The notes: generated by a model not told the origin, from the letters alone. 64,000 nucleotides of DNA from Clostridium folliculivorans (GCF_024341905.1 NZ_BQXY01000002.1:682001-746000), one strand, 5' to 3'. Positions 1 to 8,157 are shown, counted from the first letter of the stretch. Program-made: numbers and translations.

Positions 1-181
1 ACTTTGGATTTGTTATAATATAATTGTTATCCTTAGTGTTTATTAATACGTCTTTCAATTCATTTTTAGAAATATTGAACTGCCATATTGAAATATGAGT
101 GTTAGAATAATAAATAAATCCTATAAAAACTAAAGCTATGGACATTGCCATTGATACTCTTAATATTATTTTATTTTTCAC
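1..181 (-). CDS. Partial membrane-anchored protein, N-terminus only
   Basis: This reading frame starts with GTG at 181 and runs off the left edge of the window. The GTG is preceded by a clear GGGGTGA ribosome binding site five bases upstream. The visible 60 residues begin MKNKIILRV, followed by a hydrophobic stretch of about 15 residues, then a polar region with several Asn and Lys. This looks like a signal anchor or uncleaved signal peptide on an extracytoplasmic protein. The family cannot be told from this fragment. Confidence 0.6.
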   Translation of the reverse strand, partial: MKNKIILRVSMAMSIALVFIGFIYYSNTHISIWQFNISKNELKDVLINTKDNNYIITNPK

Positions 182-302
182 TATATCACCCCTATTAATA
201 TTAAATTAGCTATATCATTAAAATATTACATAACTACTTGGTATTCTTATAATCTTTATTTAATTTTCTCCAATCAGATTTGATTTGAGGAAGCTTTTCT
301 TA

Positions 303-785
303 TCAGAGAATCATAACCAAAAAATCAACATTGCCACTATCAGATGATCTTTCAAAAGAACTAACTTTTTTAAATCCACTTTTTTCATATACTCTTATTG
401 CTCTTTCATTAAAGGCTGATACTGTTAAACGAATTTCTTTTGCAGATAGCTTATCTCTAGCAAAATCTAAACCACCCTTTAGAAATTCAAGTCCTAACCC
501 AAGACCACACAAATCTGGGTTCATTCCTAAACCAATATCCGTAACATCTTTGCTAGCATAAACCCCAAATTTATTTCCTACTGGAACTTGAGCAGCTTCA
601 CCAAAACAATAGTAACCAACAAGATTGCTTTCTTTATCTAAAACCGAAAAATAACACCCATTAAGAAGTTCATCTTTGCAATTATCACTTCCGTCCATGC
701 TATACATTGAATATGGTTCTTTATAAGCCCACTTTGATATTTGCCTTGCATAATCATAACTCATTTGTTGTATATTCAGTTTCAT
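303..785 (-). CDS. GNAT family N-acetyltransferase
   Basis: This is a 160-residue protein of the GNAT fold (acetyl-CoA dependent N-acetyltransferases, RimI/RimL-like). The acetyl-CoA loop is seen around GLGMNPDLCGLGLGLEF, followed by the usual beta strand (EIRLTVSAFN) and the conserved NERAIRVYEKSGF motif near the C-terminus. I start it at the ATG at 785 because GGAGG sits nine bases upstream; a longer upstream start would have no such site. Its ATG overlaps the stop of the small gene upstream (ATGA), so the two are probably translationally coupled. The substrate cannot be inferred. Confidence 0.85.
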   Translation of the reverse strand: MKLNIQQMSYDYARQISKWAYKEPYSMYSMDGSDNCKDELLNGCYFSVLDKESNLVGYYCFGEAAQVPVGNKFGVYASKDVTDIGLGMNPDLCGLGLGLEFLKGGLDFARDKLSAKEIRLTVSAFNERAIRVYEKSGFKKVSSFERSSDSGNVDFLVMIL

Positions 786-1003
786 GTAAAATCCTCCGTA
801 ACTGCACAATCCATGCATAACCATGATTTGAAATATTGTGAATTAATACTATATATTTTATTTACAATTAGGTCTATAAATATTGGATTTCTACAATATC
901 TCCAGGTGTTTTCTCCAAAAATACAGAATGGACATTGGGATTCTTCTTTTTCATCTTCTGGAAAGGTCAAATTACTCAACCAATTTAATATTTTTTCTTC
1001 CAT
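782..1003 (-). CDS. Small cysteine-rich protein coupled to a GNAT gene
   Basis: This 73-residue protein has a strong GGAGG site five bases before its ATG and ends in an ATGA overlap with the acetyltransferase gene that follows, which supports its being translated. It contains CPFC, a single Cys about ten residues later, and CMDC near the C-terminus, a pattern suggestive of a zinc-binding knuckle. I do not recognise the family. A degraded fragment of a larger gene is possible, since the last residues run through the ribosome binding site of the next gene. Confidence 0.5.
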   Translation of the reverse strand: MEEKILNWLSNLTFPEDEKEESQCPFCIFGENTWRYCRNPIFIDLIVNKIYSINSQYFKSWLCMDCAVTEDFT

Positions 1004-1100
1004 ACAAACCTCCGAGGTATCATAAAGGCTTAGAAGTAAATTAACACTTCATATTAAATCAGGATTTTGATGTGGATTCAAAATATAATTACCACTCTGA

Positions 1101-1150
1101 CTTAATTACTTGTAATTATATCATTAGAAACCAATTTATTCCACAAAATG
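1101..1150 (-). promoter_or_regulatory. Promoter-like repeat, copy 1
   Basis: On the minus strand this reads TATAAT (1115-1120) immediately followed by the dyad TTACAAGTAA. A very similar block is found near 16.02 kb, and a third without the dyad near 32.36 kb. All three are oriented toward a minus-strand gene starting 110-130 bases downstream, here the small Cys-rich gene at 1003. TATAAT is a perfect -10 element; the -35 region is weak. The palindrome just after the -10 could be a repressor operator (inference). Confidence 0.4.
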
Positions 1151-1254
1151 TATGGTTTACTGGGTCTCCAAATACACTTTTCCACCACACCATTTAAATC
1201 TCAAGATATTGTTCTTATATATTTCATGCCCCATTTTTCAATCTTGCAACGCAA

Positions 1255-1291
1255 AACACCGCAGAATTCAATTCATGAATAATGCGGTGTT
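1255..1291 (-). terminator. Terminator hairpin, ACACCGC family
   Basis: A nine-base stem AACACCGCA/TGCGGTGTT surrounds a 19-base loop, with a short T-rich tail on the minus strand. It lies downstream of the paiA-like gene. The same stem sequence is used at 5621, 12600 and 29875. The rest of the 1004-1373 gap holds only this hairpin and the promoter-like repeat. Confidence 0.6.
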
Positions 1292-1373
1292 CTCATATAA
1301 CCATCATTAGGGTAATCACATTTACATATCAGATTACTAACTACTAAATTTAAGCACGGTACCTTAATAAACC

Positions 1374-1892
1374 CTATAATATAAGCTTCATTAAATTATC
1401 TGTCTGCTCATCATCACCTAATACGAAAATATGGGTATCAAACTTTTCAAATCCTAGCTTTTCATAAAATCTTATTGCATTTATATTATGTTCCCATACC
1501 CCTAGCCAAACATAATTTATGTTATTCTCTCTTCCAAGCTCTATAGCTTTTTGTATTAATCTCTTACCAATCTGCTTACCTTTGCACTGCTGCAATACAT
1601 AAATTCTTTGCACTTCTAAGCTGTTTTCGTGACCTTCCTCTGTTTGTGCTTTGTCAAAATTCACTTTCATATATGCAACTACTTCTTCATTATTTTCCAC
1701 TATGTAAAATCTTGAGCCGCTATTTTTCACTTCACTTTCAACTTGCTCATAAGAGAAATTTTCTCTTAAATAATTTTCCATATCTTCTTTTGAATTCTCA
1801 TCAGAAAAAGTTTCATAGAAGGTTTTTTCACCTATATCTTTAATTTTTTCTATATCCATTAAATCACATTCTTTAATTAAAAAGTTTTCCAT
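1374..1892 (-). CDS. paiA: PaiA-like GNAT acetyltransferase
   Basis: This 172-residue GNAT protein closely resembles Bacillus PaiA, a spermine/spermidine N-acetyltransferase once described as a negative regulator of sporulation and protease synthesis. Recognisable blocks are the ETFYETF region near residue 28, the long acidic helix after it, QRIYVLQQCKGKQIGKRL (acetyl-CoA pyrophosphate loop) and YVWLGVWEHNINAIRFYEK near residue 140. Length matches the family. The ATG at 1892 has GGAGG ten bases upstream. Polyamine acetylation is a family-based inference. The gene is transcribed alone and followed by a hairpin at 1255-1291. Confidence 0.85.
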   Translation of the reverse strand: MENFLIKECDLMDIEKIKDIGEKTFYETFSDENSKEDMENYLRENFSYEQVESEVKNSGSRFYIVENNEEVVAYMKVNFDKAQTEEGHENSLEVQRIYVLQQCKGKQIGKRLIQKAIELGRENNINYVWLGVWEHNINAIRFYEKLGFEKFDTHIFVLGDDEQTDNLMKLIL

Positions 1893-1909
1893 AAATTTTA
1901 TTCCTCCAA

Positions 1910-2617
1910 CTACTCTATTGTTACTTGTTTATTATTTATATCAAGAATTGAAGCTTTACATGTTCCGCCTAATTCCTCTTGCACTGTTTTTGCTAGATCT
2001 TTTAAAGCATTTTCAAACTCTTCTACTCTTTTTTCATCAGTGAGTTCAATGCACAAAAAAGCATTTCTTGTATCTTCAGTTAGCATAGTTCTTACTGATT
2101 CACGCCAGTTCCAGCACCTGCAAATAGCCCCCTCGTCATCTTTATATATTATCTCACCTTCATATGGAGATTCACTTTTATCCGTTCCTAAGGTAATAAA
2201 ATCTTCATCACCAACTGCCTTAGTAAGTCTTATATCACCAACAAAGGTATCAATATCCTCTCCACCGCAAGGCAATGCATATCTTAAGGAAATACCATTA
2301 TAAATATCAACTAAAGGATTGATAGTACCTAGGTGGTTTCCATTGTTCACTCTCTTAAGTAAAGCCTCAATAGATGATCTTGCTCATTTTTTGGTTTTGA
2401 ACTTTTGAAATGCCTCTCTCCATACTTTTATAACCTCATTGCTGCTAAACTCTGGATTTTGCAAATATTTTAAAGCTTCCTTTTCGGAATTATAAATCAT
2501 ATCTTTATATTTATCTTCATCTTTTATGGAGTTAACTATATGGTGACATACGACAACTCCTATCTTAGCATTGGGAAATAGACTCCAAAAATCATCTTCT
2601 ATCACAAAGTTTTTCAT
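1910..2617 (-). pseudogene. B3/4-domain (tRNA-editing-like) gene with in-frame TGA
   Basis: Two segments in one frame make up a single B3/4-domain protein (related to the phenylalanyl-tRNA synthetase beta-chain B3/B4 domain). The first begins at the ATG at 2617 (GGAGG upstream) and ends KFKTKK. A TGA at 2384-2386 follows, then translation continues in the same frame with ARSSIEALLKR and the conserved core (LPCGGED, GDIRLTKA, CRCWNWRES). From memory of relatives the stop sits where Gly (GGA) is expected, so one G-to-T change explains it. A GTG at 2350 could restart the second half but has no good ribosome binding site. B3/4 proteins are thought to hydrolyse or bind mischarged tRNA. Confidence 0.8.
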
Positions 2618-2789
2618 TATTTTGTTCCTCCTCATATCATTTGATTATTAATATTTATAAAGCAGTTTGAATAACTGATTTTTACTAACTTCATATATCT
2701 GCATAAAATATCTTGATAAATAACTGTAGGATCAAAAGCCATAGAATTATTTTAAATTCATGAAACTAGAATATCTATTCCGCTTTAGC

Positions 2790-2884
2790 AGATAAACCAC
2801 ATCAATCCTTAGCCTCAAAAAAAGAACTCGGTGAATCTACAAATCTTTATTTTGATAAATTCCAATAATAAGCAGCTTATCTAT
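2790..2884. repeat. Interspersed palindromic repeat R2, diverged copy
   Basis: The stretch from GATAAACCACATCAATCC to AGCAGCTTATCTAT aligns along its whole length with the clear copy at 63591-63687, including the internal CAATCCTTA and GATAAATTC blocks. The ends are inverted repeats of each other (GATAAAC...GTTTATC type). It occupies the gap between the B3/4 gene and the EamA gene. Confidence 0.55.
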
Positions 2885-2917
2885 GCTTCCTGCAATAAAA
2901 TTTCGATTATATAACCA

Positions 2918-3346
2918 TTATCTTTTTGAGATAAGTATTAATCCACTTATGCATAATATAACACCTGCAATGGTTGTTAGAGAAATCTTCTCTTTATAAA
3001 GCAACAAACCTATTGGTATAAGCAAAATTGCCACAAAGGTATTTGACAAAAGACTTGCAGAACTTATATTCCATCCGGATCTATAAACTAATAAAAATCC
3101 CAACTCTATACCTACTACAGCTAGGCCTAAGAAAAAACTTGCCCAATTTGCATCTCCAAATGATTGAATTAAGTTTGTTTTAGGTGAAAGTATAAAGAAA
3201 GCTACAATAGATACAACTAATGCACAAGCATAGGTGATAATTAATGCAGCAATAGGATTTATATTTGCTGGCGTTGACTTTTGAAACAGATGATAACATA
3301 AGCTAGATAATATCACCAGCAAAATTGGGGTATACTGAAACCTCAT
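2918..3346 (-). CDS. Half-size DMT/EamA transporter under a guanidine-type riboswitch
   Basis: This 142-residue protein has five hydrophobic segments (about residues 3-20, 30-52, 66-88, 96-117 and 122-138) and a basic C-terminus, the architecture of a single EamA-like unit of the drug/metabolite transporter superfamily. Such half-size proteins act as dimers. The ATG at 3346 is chosen because AGGAG lies eight bases upstream. The leader carries a ykkC-class riboswitch followed by a terminator, so expression should rise when the ligand binds. With a DMT exporter downstream, the likely role is guanidine (guanidinium) export. This is inference from the riboswitch class; the protein is longer than Gdx/SugE SMR exporters. 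Confidence 0.8.
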   Translation of the reverse strand: MRFQYTPILLVILSSLCYHLFQKSTPANINPIAALIITYACALVVSIVAFFILSPKTNLIQSFGDANWASFFLGLAVVGIELGFLLVYRSGWNISSASLLSNTFVAILLIPIGLLLYKEKISLTTIAGVILCISGLILISKR

Positions 3347-3402
3347 ACATATCACTCCTATCTTTTCTAACTTTTCAGCATTATTCTAAAATAAATAAAA
3401 AT

Positions 3403-3446
3403 AAAAAAAGCCCAAGGAAATATTATTAAAATATCTCCCAGGCTTT
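3403..3446 (-). terminator. Riboswitch-controlled intrinsic terminator
   Basis: On the minus strand AAAGCCTGGGAGATATTT pairs with AAATATTTCCTTGGGCTTT and is followed by seven T residues (3403-3409). The 5' arm is the same AAAGCCTGGGAGA segment that closes the aptamer, so aptamer folding and terminator formation exclude each other. This fits a transcription-on switch. Confidence 0.75.
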
Positions 3447-3527
3447 TGTCCTTCCGTGTACACATTTAACTGTGCGTTTTCTCTCGGACCAGCCAGCTAT
3501 ACACTGCGGAACCCTAGAAAACTATAA
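3425..3527 (-). promoter_or_regulatory. ykkC-class riboswitch, probably guanidine-I
   Basis: Read on the minus strand, the conserved ykkC blocks occur in the right order: CTAGGGTTCCG (around 3517-3507), GGTCCGAGAGA (around 3489-3479), ACACGGAAGGA (around 3463-3453) and AAAAGCCTGGGAGA (around 3451-3435). Paired arms between them can form the internal stems. ykkC subtype 1 binds guanidinium, while subtype 2 variants bind ppGpp, PRPP or (d)ADP. The exporter-like gene downstream favours guanidine-I, but the subtype should be confirmed by covariance model. The remaining gap 3528-3722 shows nothing I can name. Confidence 0.85.
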
Positions 3528-3722
3528 CATATAAAGTTTTTATAATTCATAAATTGCAACTTAATAAAATTAATTTAGCATAATACAAGCTTTACGTCAA
3601 CTGAATATTTGATACCCAAACCAACATTATGCAAAATCACGTCAGACAATTAAAATAATAAGTTTCTGCGAATCCACATCTTGGAACCAGTCACAATTCA
3701 TATAAGGAGTCTATAATCTTAT

Positions 3723-4148
3723 TCATGACTTTAACCGTTTCGATAAAATTAGAACCTTTAGTAGATATCTGCCTAATACAGTAGCTATTACTACATTGAG
3801 TATAATTGGTATAAAAATTCTCATAGCTATAATTATATTTAAATCATGAGCATACTGTATCGTCGGCAAAATAACCCCAACTGCAGCTATCGAAAAGGCA
3901 AAAATTAAAATATAACTATTTAAGTGTTCCAACTTTAACTTATTTAAAATCAAGATATATGTTATGATAATCACTATTTTTATAAAGCATAAAATCAGCA
4001 TAACTCTTAAATCTCCAACTTGATTTTCTTCGACCCCTGGATCAACTGGCGATGTGAAAGTATAATAAAAAAAGACCTCCAAGAAATAAAATATGCTGCA
4101 TAAGCTTAAAAATGTCGCTTTAACAAGGCCATTTGTTATCTTTTTCAT
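3723..4148 (-). CDS. Hypothetical four-helix membrane protein
   Basis: A 141-residue protein with four predicted membrane helices (about residues 10-30, 50-67, 78-97 and 107-130) and a basic tail. A GGGGG ribosome binding site precedes the ATG at 4148. A short periplasmic loop contains DPGVEENQ. I recognise no family and no catalytic motif. It stands alone. Confidence 0.65.
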   Translation of the reverse strand: MKKITNGLVKATFLSLCSIFYFLEVFFYYTFTSPVDPGVEENQVGDLRVMLILCFIKIVIIITYILILNKLKLEHLNSYILIFAFSIAAVGVILPTIQYAHDLNIIIAMRIFIPIILNVVIATVLGRYLLKVLILSKRLKS

Positions 4149-4292
4149 AGATCCCCCTAAAATTAATTACTCTTAACTTAAATCAAAACCTGCTTCTTTA
4201 CAAAAACATTTCATAGAATCAGCCCTCTTTCCTAACTATAATCTTTAAAGGCATAGTATCTAAATCTTCTTTAATTTTGTACAAACTTATAG

Positions 4293-5084
4293 CTAAGTGG
4301 ATATGAACAATCCTGCTTCTTTAGGAATATTGATAGCTCCATCTTTTTGTCTTATAGCTTCGAAATAATCATAGAAGCCATTTAAATCATTCTCAGAATA
4401 AGTTGCTATAGTGACTGTAGATTCTAACCAATCTATTAAATCCTGCGTTTCAGTGATAGACAGCGAATCTTCATAATCATACCTTTGAACATCATCGAAA
4501 TACTTTTCTAATAAATTTTGTCCATTTTGTAGAGTAAACGAGAGTTCTTTTGTGAAAGAATTTAGGTTTGGGTTAACCTTATTAAAAGCATCACGTAGGT
4601 AAGTTCTCATGCCTCCGTCACCGTTGGTTGCAGCATAGAATTTGCCGCCACTTCTTAATACTCTTTTTACTTCAGAAAGGGCCTTTGGTAAATCCGGAAC
4701 ATGATACAACATGTGGTTAGCTATGATAACATCAAAACAATTATCAGGAAAAGGGATATTCTGAATATCTAACTTTTGTACCAAAGTATTCTTATGATCA
4801 GAATATTTGTCCCAAACAACTTTTACCATACCTTCTGAAAAATCCGATAAAATAAGGGTACAGTTTTCTGGTAATGTATTAATCCGACTCTCCCATTGTG
4901 TGCCGTTTCCGCATCCTAATTCAAGTATTCGATAGCCTTTATAAAATTTATATTGCTCAAAAAGCCAAGGTACAAAGCCTTGCTTATTTGTACTATGTTT
5001 AACATGCAGATTAGTTCTTTTTGCCAGGTTGTTCCCATCCTTGTATTGTTCTTTGACATTTTCAACCTTATCCATTATTGACAT
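4293..5084 (-). CDS. Class I SAM-dependent methyltransferase
   Basis: A 263-residue Methyltransf_11/25-type enzyme. Motif I is ILELGCGNGT at about residues 53-62, the acidic end of strand 2 is LILSDFSEGM, motif post-II is LDIQNIPFPDNCFDVIIAN and the following helix has VLRSGGKFYAATNG. The ATG at 5084 has GGGAGG eight bases upstream. Family knowledge says it transfers a methyl group from S-adenosylmethionine; the acceptor is unknown. The C-terminal part (residues 170-263) is helical and probably forms the substrate lid. It may be expressed with the small DUF4177-like gene immediately upstream. Confidence 0.85.
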   Translation of the reverse strand: MSIMDKVENVKEQYKDGNNLAKRTNLHVKHSTNKQGFVPWLFEQYKFYKGYRILELGCGNGTQWESRINTLPENCTLILSDFSEGMVKVVWDKYSDHKNTLVQKLDIQNIPFPDNCFDVIIANHMLYHVPDLPKALSEVKRVLRSGGKFYAATNGDGGMRTYLRDAFNKVNPNLNSFTKELSFTLQNGQNLLEKYFDDVQRYDYEDSLSITETQDLIDWLESTVTIATYSENDLNGFYDYFEAIRQKDGAINIPKEAGLFIST

Positions 5085-5117
5085 GATTACACCTCCCTTA
5101 ATACTAAAACTTCATTA

Positions 5118-5333
5118 TTAACTTTTGGGTCTTTTAAAAACCCATTTCTCCTCAGTAGTTGCCCCAGAGTTATTTTCTCCCCATGCTGAACACTCAGCCA
5201 CTACGTTTACAAGCTCCCACCCCTCTTCTCCGAGTTTTGGCAGCATTGCCTCCATATCCTTATCCCACTTATAATCTGAAAAGAATCCAATACTCCTGCT
5301 ACAATTAATTATTTTGTATTCCCACTTTTGCAT
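5118..5333 (-). CDS. DUF4177-like small protein
   Basis: A 71-residue protein with the DUF4177 signature: WEYKIINC at the N-terminus and LGEEGWELVNVV in the middle, ending in a basic WVFKRPKS strand. I start it at the ATG at 5333 because AGGAAGG lies just upstream, whereas a more distal ATG at 5360 has no ribosome binding site. The function of the domain is unknown. It is 33 bases upstream of the methyltransferase on the same strand. A TATAAT box followed by an AGCATATGCT palindrome occurs about 100 bases upstream. Confidence 0.7.
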   Translation of the reverse strand: MQKWEYKIINCSRSIGFFSDYKWDKDMEAMLPKLGEEGWELVNVVAECSAWGENNSGATTEEKWVFKRPKS

Positions 5334-5620
5334 ACCCTTCCTACTTATTACTCCCATCATACAATTTATAAGATTTAAACTTTGATCAACTTGAATTATT
5401 TTACTAAAATATTATAATATACAAAATTATAGCATATGCTATCTCCAAAATAATACAATTTAGTTACATAAAAGCATTTCTAATAGAATTGTTAAAACTT
5501 ATATTAAATAACTTAATTATCTTATCAGCTGAACAGATAGTTTACTTAACTGTTTAACATCAAATAAAGCTCACTATTCATATACGACTTTCTAAATTGT
5601 TCTTGAATTAAGACGTAAAA

Positions 5621-5656
5621 AACACCACATAATTTAACTTTTAATAATGCGGTGTT
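5621..5656 (-). terminator. Terminator hairpin, ACACCGC family
   Basis: The stem AACACCGCAT/ATGTGGTGTT (minus strand) contains a G-U pair that is only possible in the minus-strand RNA, and it is followed by TTTTTT. It lies about 40 bases downstream of the gene ending at 5698. Otherwise the gap 5334-5697 holds only AT-rich DNA and the promoter-like elements before the DUF4177 gene. Confidence 0.75.
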
Positions 5657-5697
5657 CTAGAAATATATCATATCCTATTTATTTTATAAATCTTCTT

Positions 5698-6198
5698 TTA
5701 ATCTTTAGTTTGAAGCTCTTCTTTTGAAAAATAACCTGCTTGCGTAAAATGATTCAATGTAGTAACTTCATTTAAATACCCTTTTATTTCATACTGAAGC
5801 CTAGTAACATCAATATTTTTATTATCTTTATAACTTTCCAAAGGGATAAAACAAAATAGTAGCACCTCTTCATTTGGCTTAATATCTAATTTATTCCCTG
5901 TTGTTTCGAATTTAGCTTCACTTGCTTTTGCACTATTATTCTCAGTAATTGTATAACTAACATATAGTGAATTTTGTTTTATTACATAGCTGCTATTATT
6001 CTTTAGAGTTATTGAATATGCGATACCTGATGGCATATGTTGTATAGTTTTTATATGGATGCTTGCCCATGTGCTACTAGAATAATCAATTGACTTACTA
6101 TCTTTTTTTGTATTATTACCTATAACAAATCCAACATAAGCTGATATTATAATACATAAGATAAATAAACAGCTTAATATAATATTTCTTCTTTTCAT
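5698..6198 (-). CDS. Membrane-anchored extracytoplasmic protein
   Basis: A 166-residue protein with a basic N-terminus (MKRRN), a hydrophobic helix at about residues 6-27 ending in VIGNN, and a polar domain of beta character (YSITLKNNSSY, VSYTITENN, LDIKPNEEVLLFCF). This looks like an immunoglobulin-like or DUF4352-like extracellular domain held by a signal anchor. The ATG at 6198 is preferred because GAGG lies six bases upstream. There is no lipobox. Function unknown. Confidence 0.65.
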   Translation of the reverse strand: MKRRNIILSCLFILCIIISAYVGFVIGNNTKKDSKSIDYSSSTWASIHIKTIQHMPSGIAYSITLKNNSSYVIKQNSLYVSYTITENNSAKASEAKFETTGNKLDIKPNEEVLLFCFIPLESYKDNKNIDVTRLQYEIKGYLNEVTTLNHFTQAGYFSKEELQTKD

Positions 6199-6264
6199 TT
6201 TAATCCTCAATCGTTTTTTTAATATTTTCCATTTGAGTTACATGCTATTTTTATAAAATCTATT

Positions 6265-6843
6265 TTATAATCCTTTAATATCTTTAGCAAAACTATCTCT
6301 TTCTTCTTGACTTTCAAAAATATTGAACCAATCACATATTTCTATGGCAAAATCAATAAAGGCTATTCCTTGGGCGGTTATAATATTCCCATCTCTTACA
6401 ACTCTTTTTTTAACTAAGTTTTCTCTTGGAAAAGGGTCTTTTTCTCCAAAAACTTCAATATGTTTTTCAGTCCATTCAACAGCAGGGGTAGTGTACTTTA
6501 CATTATCAAGAATACCCGCTTTTGCTAGAAAAATTGTACCTGCACCACAAATACCAGCTATTAATTTTCCTTTTGAATGCAAATTGTTAATTAATTTTAT
6601 TAGTTCACGTCTTGTGTCTCCATACCATCCTCCACAAATAATTAACCCTTCTACCTCTTCGTTTAATACATCCTTAACCAATGCTTTTGGTTTGTATAAA
6701 AATCCAGAACGGCTTTTAATTATTTTATCTTCATATGCAATCGTAATTATTTCTTTTCCTTCGCCTGCGCCCAATATGTGAGTAATAAATGTTATTTCAT
6801 AATCTGTCATTCCATCAAAAATAAACACTAATATTTTTCCCAT
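6265..6843 (-). CDS. DJ-1/PfpI family protein
   Basis: A 192-residue class I glutamine amidotransferase-like protein of the DJ-1/PfpI superfamily. The conserved Glu is at residue 16 (TDYEIT) and the nucleophile-elbow Cys at about residue 99 (AGICGAGTIFLAKAG), preceded by the GLIICGGW strand. Family members include chaperone/glyoxalase-like (DJ-1, YajL) and protease-like (PfpI) proteins, often linked to oxidative or carbonyl stress. I start at the ATG at 6843 because GGAGGG is seven bases upstream. The exact activity is not inferable. Confidence 0.85.
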   Translation of the reverse strand: MGKILVFIFDGMTDYEITFITHILGAGEGKEIITIAYEDKIIKSRSGFLYKPKALVKDVLNEEVEGLIICGGWYGDTRRELIKLINNLHSKGKLIAGICGAGTIFLAKAGILDNVKYTTPAVEWTEKHIEVFGEKDPFPRENLVKKRVVRDGNIITAQGIAFIDFAIEICDWFNIFESQEERDSFAKDIKGL

Positions 6844-6900
6844 GCAATATCCCTCCCCACTTTGATTTCTTACATCTAATCTAACAATTTCTATTTTCAA

Positions 6901-6995
6901 AATGATTTATGAAACTCATTAACCTCTTCACTATTTTTACTATCATCATAAATATCTGCTTCATAGTATTTACCGTTTCATACATCAGAAAATTA
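6901..6995 (-). pseudogene. C-terminal remnant of a GNAT acetyltransferase
   Basis: The minus strand encodes KYYEADIYDDSKN followed by EEV and HKSF, which matches the last 30 residues of the intact GNAT protein encoded at 8498-9094 (KYYESDIYDDSKN...DKSF). No start, upstream domain or acetyl-CoA site remains. It is the residue of a duplicated and deleted acetyltransferase gene, just upstream of the DJ-1/PfpI gene. Confidence 0.75.
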
Positions 6996-7080
6996 TACTT
7001 TCATTAGTTTAATTCATATATCAGCTCAATTTTGTCCAAAAATAAACTTAGCTTTTTTGTATGTATATATTTTTATAGTA

Positions 7081-7176
7081 TAAGCTTCTGTATTAAATAA
7101 ATGTTGGTATTTTATAGCTTGTACTTTTAGGCACCAGTACCAACATTTATTTAATACATACCACTAGGCTTTTTCT
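7081..7176 (+). repeat. Interspersed palindromic repeat R3, copy A
   Basis: A perfect 21-base inverted repeat (7089-7109 with 7138-7158, TGTATTAAATAAATGTTGGTA type) encloses a 28-base loop containing TTATAGCTTGT. Flanks are AGCTTCTG on the left and AGGCTTTTTC on the right. Copies with nearly the same sequence occur at 13792-13885 and, inverted, at 39765-39860. At 7190-7215 a half copy of repeat R1 follows (inverted GGATGTA...CTTCGTAAT). The rest of the 6996-7320 gap shows nothing else. Confidence 0.85.
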
Positions 7177-7320
7177 TTAGATGGAATATAACTATTACGA
7201 AGCGATACATCCGTAATTTCATCCATTAATTTTCAATATTAAGGACTCTCCTAATTGTTCAATTTTCTCTATTTACCAACTCAGCGTTTCTATTAAGTAT
7301 CCCTCTATACATACGTGTAA

Positions 7321-8157
7321 TTAAGACTTAATAGCCAAATACAAATCTATTGTATCAGAAAGGCCAAACTTTCCTCCATTGCTGTCGATTGCTTCCTTTA
7401 TTTCTTTAGCAAATTGTATTCTTACACTCTCAGGTAATGCTATTTGGTCGCAATAAGTACTGATTAGCGATACGTAACTTTCTGAATCATATATTAGTGT
7501 TTGATGATAACACTTATATACCACATCTGAAAATCCAAATTCTTTAATCCAATTAGCATGTTCTAGGCATCTTTCTTTGTTGTGCGGTGTTGGCGGATTC
7601 ATGGAAATCAAGACTCTTTTATACCCTTCATGGACCTTATCTAAACTTATCCTTGGATCAGTGTAAAAATCATTTCTGTATTTATCGTATACTTTGTCCA
7701 TTGCAGCAGCTACAGCTGCAAATTCCTCTTCTTGATAAAGTGAATGACTAAACTTTGCAAATACTCCGCCACTTTTTAACAGCTGATAAACTTTTGGGTA
7801 GCCTATTTCTGGAGTTATCCATTGAAAAGCACTGGCAGAATAAATTAAATCATATGAATTATTTTCAAGGATAATACTTTCAAAATCATCATTTATCACA
7901 TCAAAGTTTTCAAACTCAGAGAACTTCTCCTTTGTAAACGCTGCCATCTTGCTGCCTAGTTCGATAGCCGTTACCCTGCAACCAGTCTTCAAAAAAGGTG
8001 ATGTAGCTTGACCCGTACCAATACCAATTTCAAGTGCATTTTTGCTACTGTCTAAGTCTGTATATTTTATAACATCCTCAAACAGTTCCTCAACATACAA
8101 TGGCCTCATTCTATCATACTCAGACGCAACTTCGTTAAATGTAAGTCTTAAATCCAT
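7321..8157 (-). CDS. Class I SAM-dependent methyltransferase
   Basis: A 278-residue methyltransferase. The N-terminus has the SEYDRMRPLY block common in this clade, motif I is ALEIGIGTGQ at about residues 41-50, strand 2 ends in AIELGS, and the post-motif region reads YDLIYSASAFQWI. A GGAGG site precedes the ATG at 8157, with TATAAT about 75 bases upstream. Family knowledge assigns SAM-dependent methylation of a small molecule. Substrate unknown. It is distinct in sequence from the methyltransferases at 4293 and 40785. Confidence 0.85.
   Translation of the reverse strand: MDLRLTFNEVASEYDRMRPLYVEELFEDVIKYTDLDSSKNALEIGIGTGQATSPFLKTGCRVTAIELGSKMAAFTKEKFSEFENFDVINDDFESIILENNSYDLIYSASAFQWITPEIGYPKVYQLLKSGGVFAKFSHSLYQEEEFAAVAAAMDKVYDKYRNDFYTDPRISLDKVHEGYKRVLISMNPPTPHNKERCLEHANWIKEFGFSDVVYKCYHQTLIYDSESYVSLISTYCDQIALPESVRIQFAKEIKEAIDSNGGKFGLSDTIDLYLAIKS

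Noticed and set aside
741-1025. Plus-strand frame of 94 residues
   Set aside because: Overlaps two minus-strand genes that have strong ribosome binding sites; its own start has none and its sequence looks random.
4173-4214. 13-residue frame MKCFCKEAGFDLS resembling the start of DUF1059 proteins
   Set aside because: A good ribosome binding site is present, but 13 residues are too few to call a gene or remnant.
7081-7176. R3 repeat read as an ordinary terminator
   Set aside because: The T tract points to the plus strand, while both neighbouring genes are on the minus strand.
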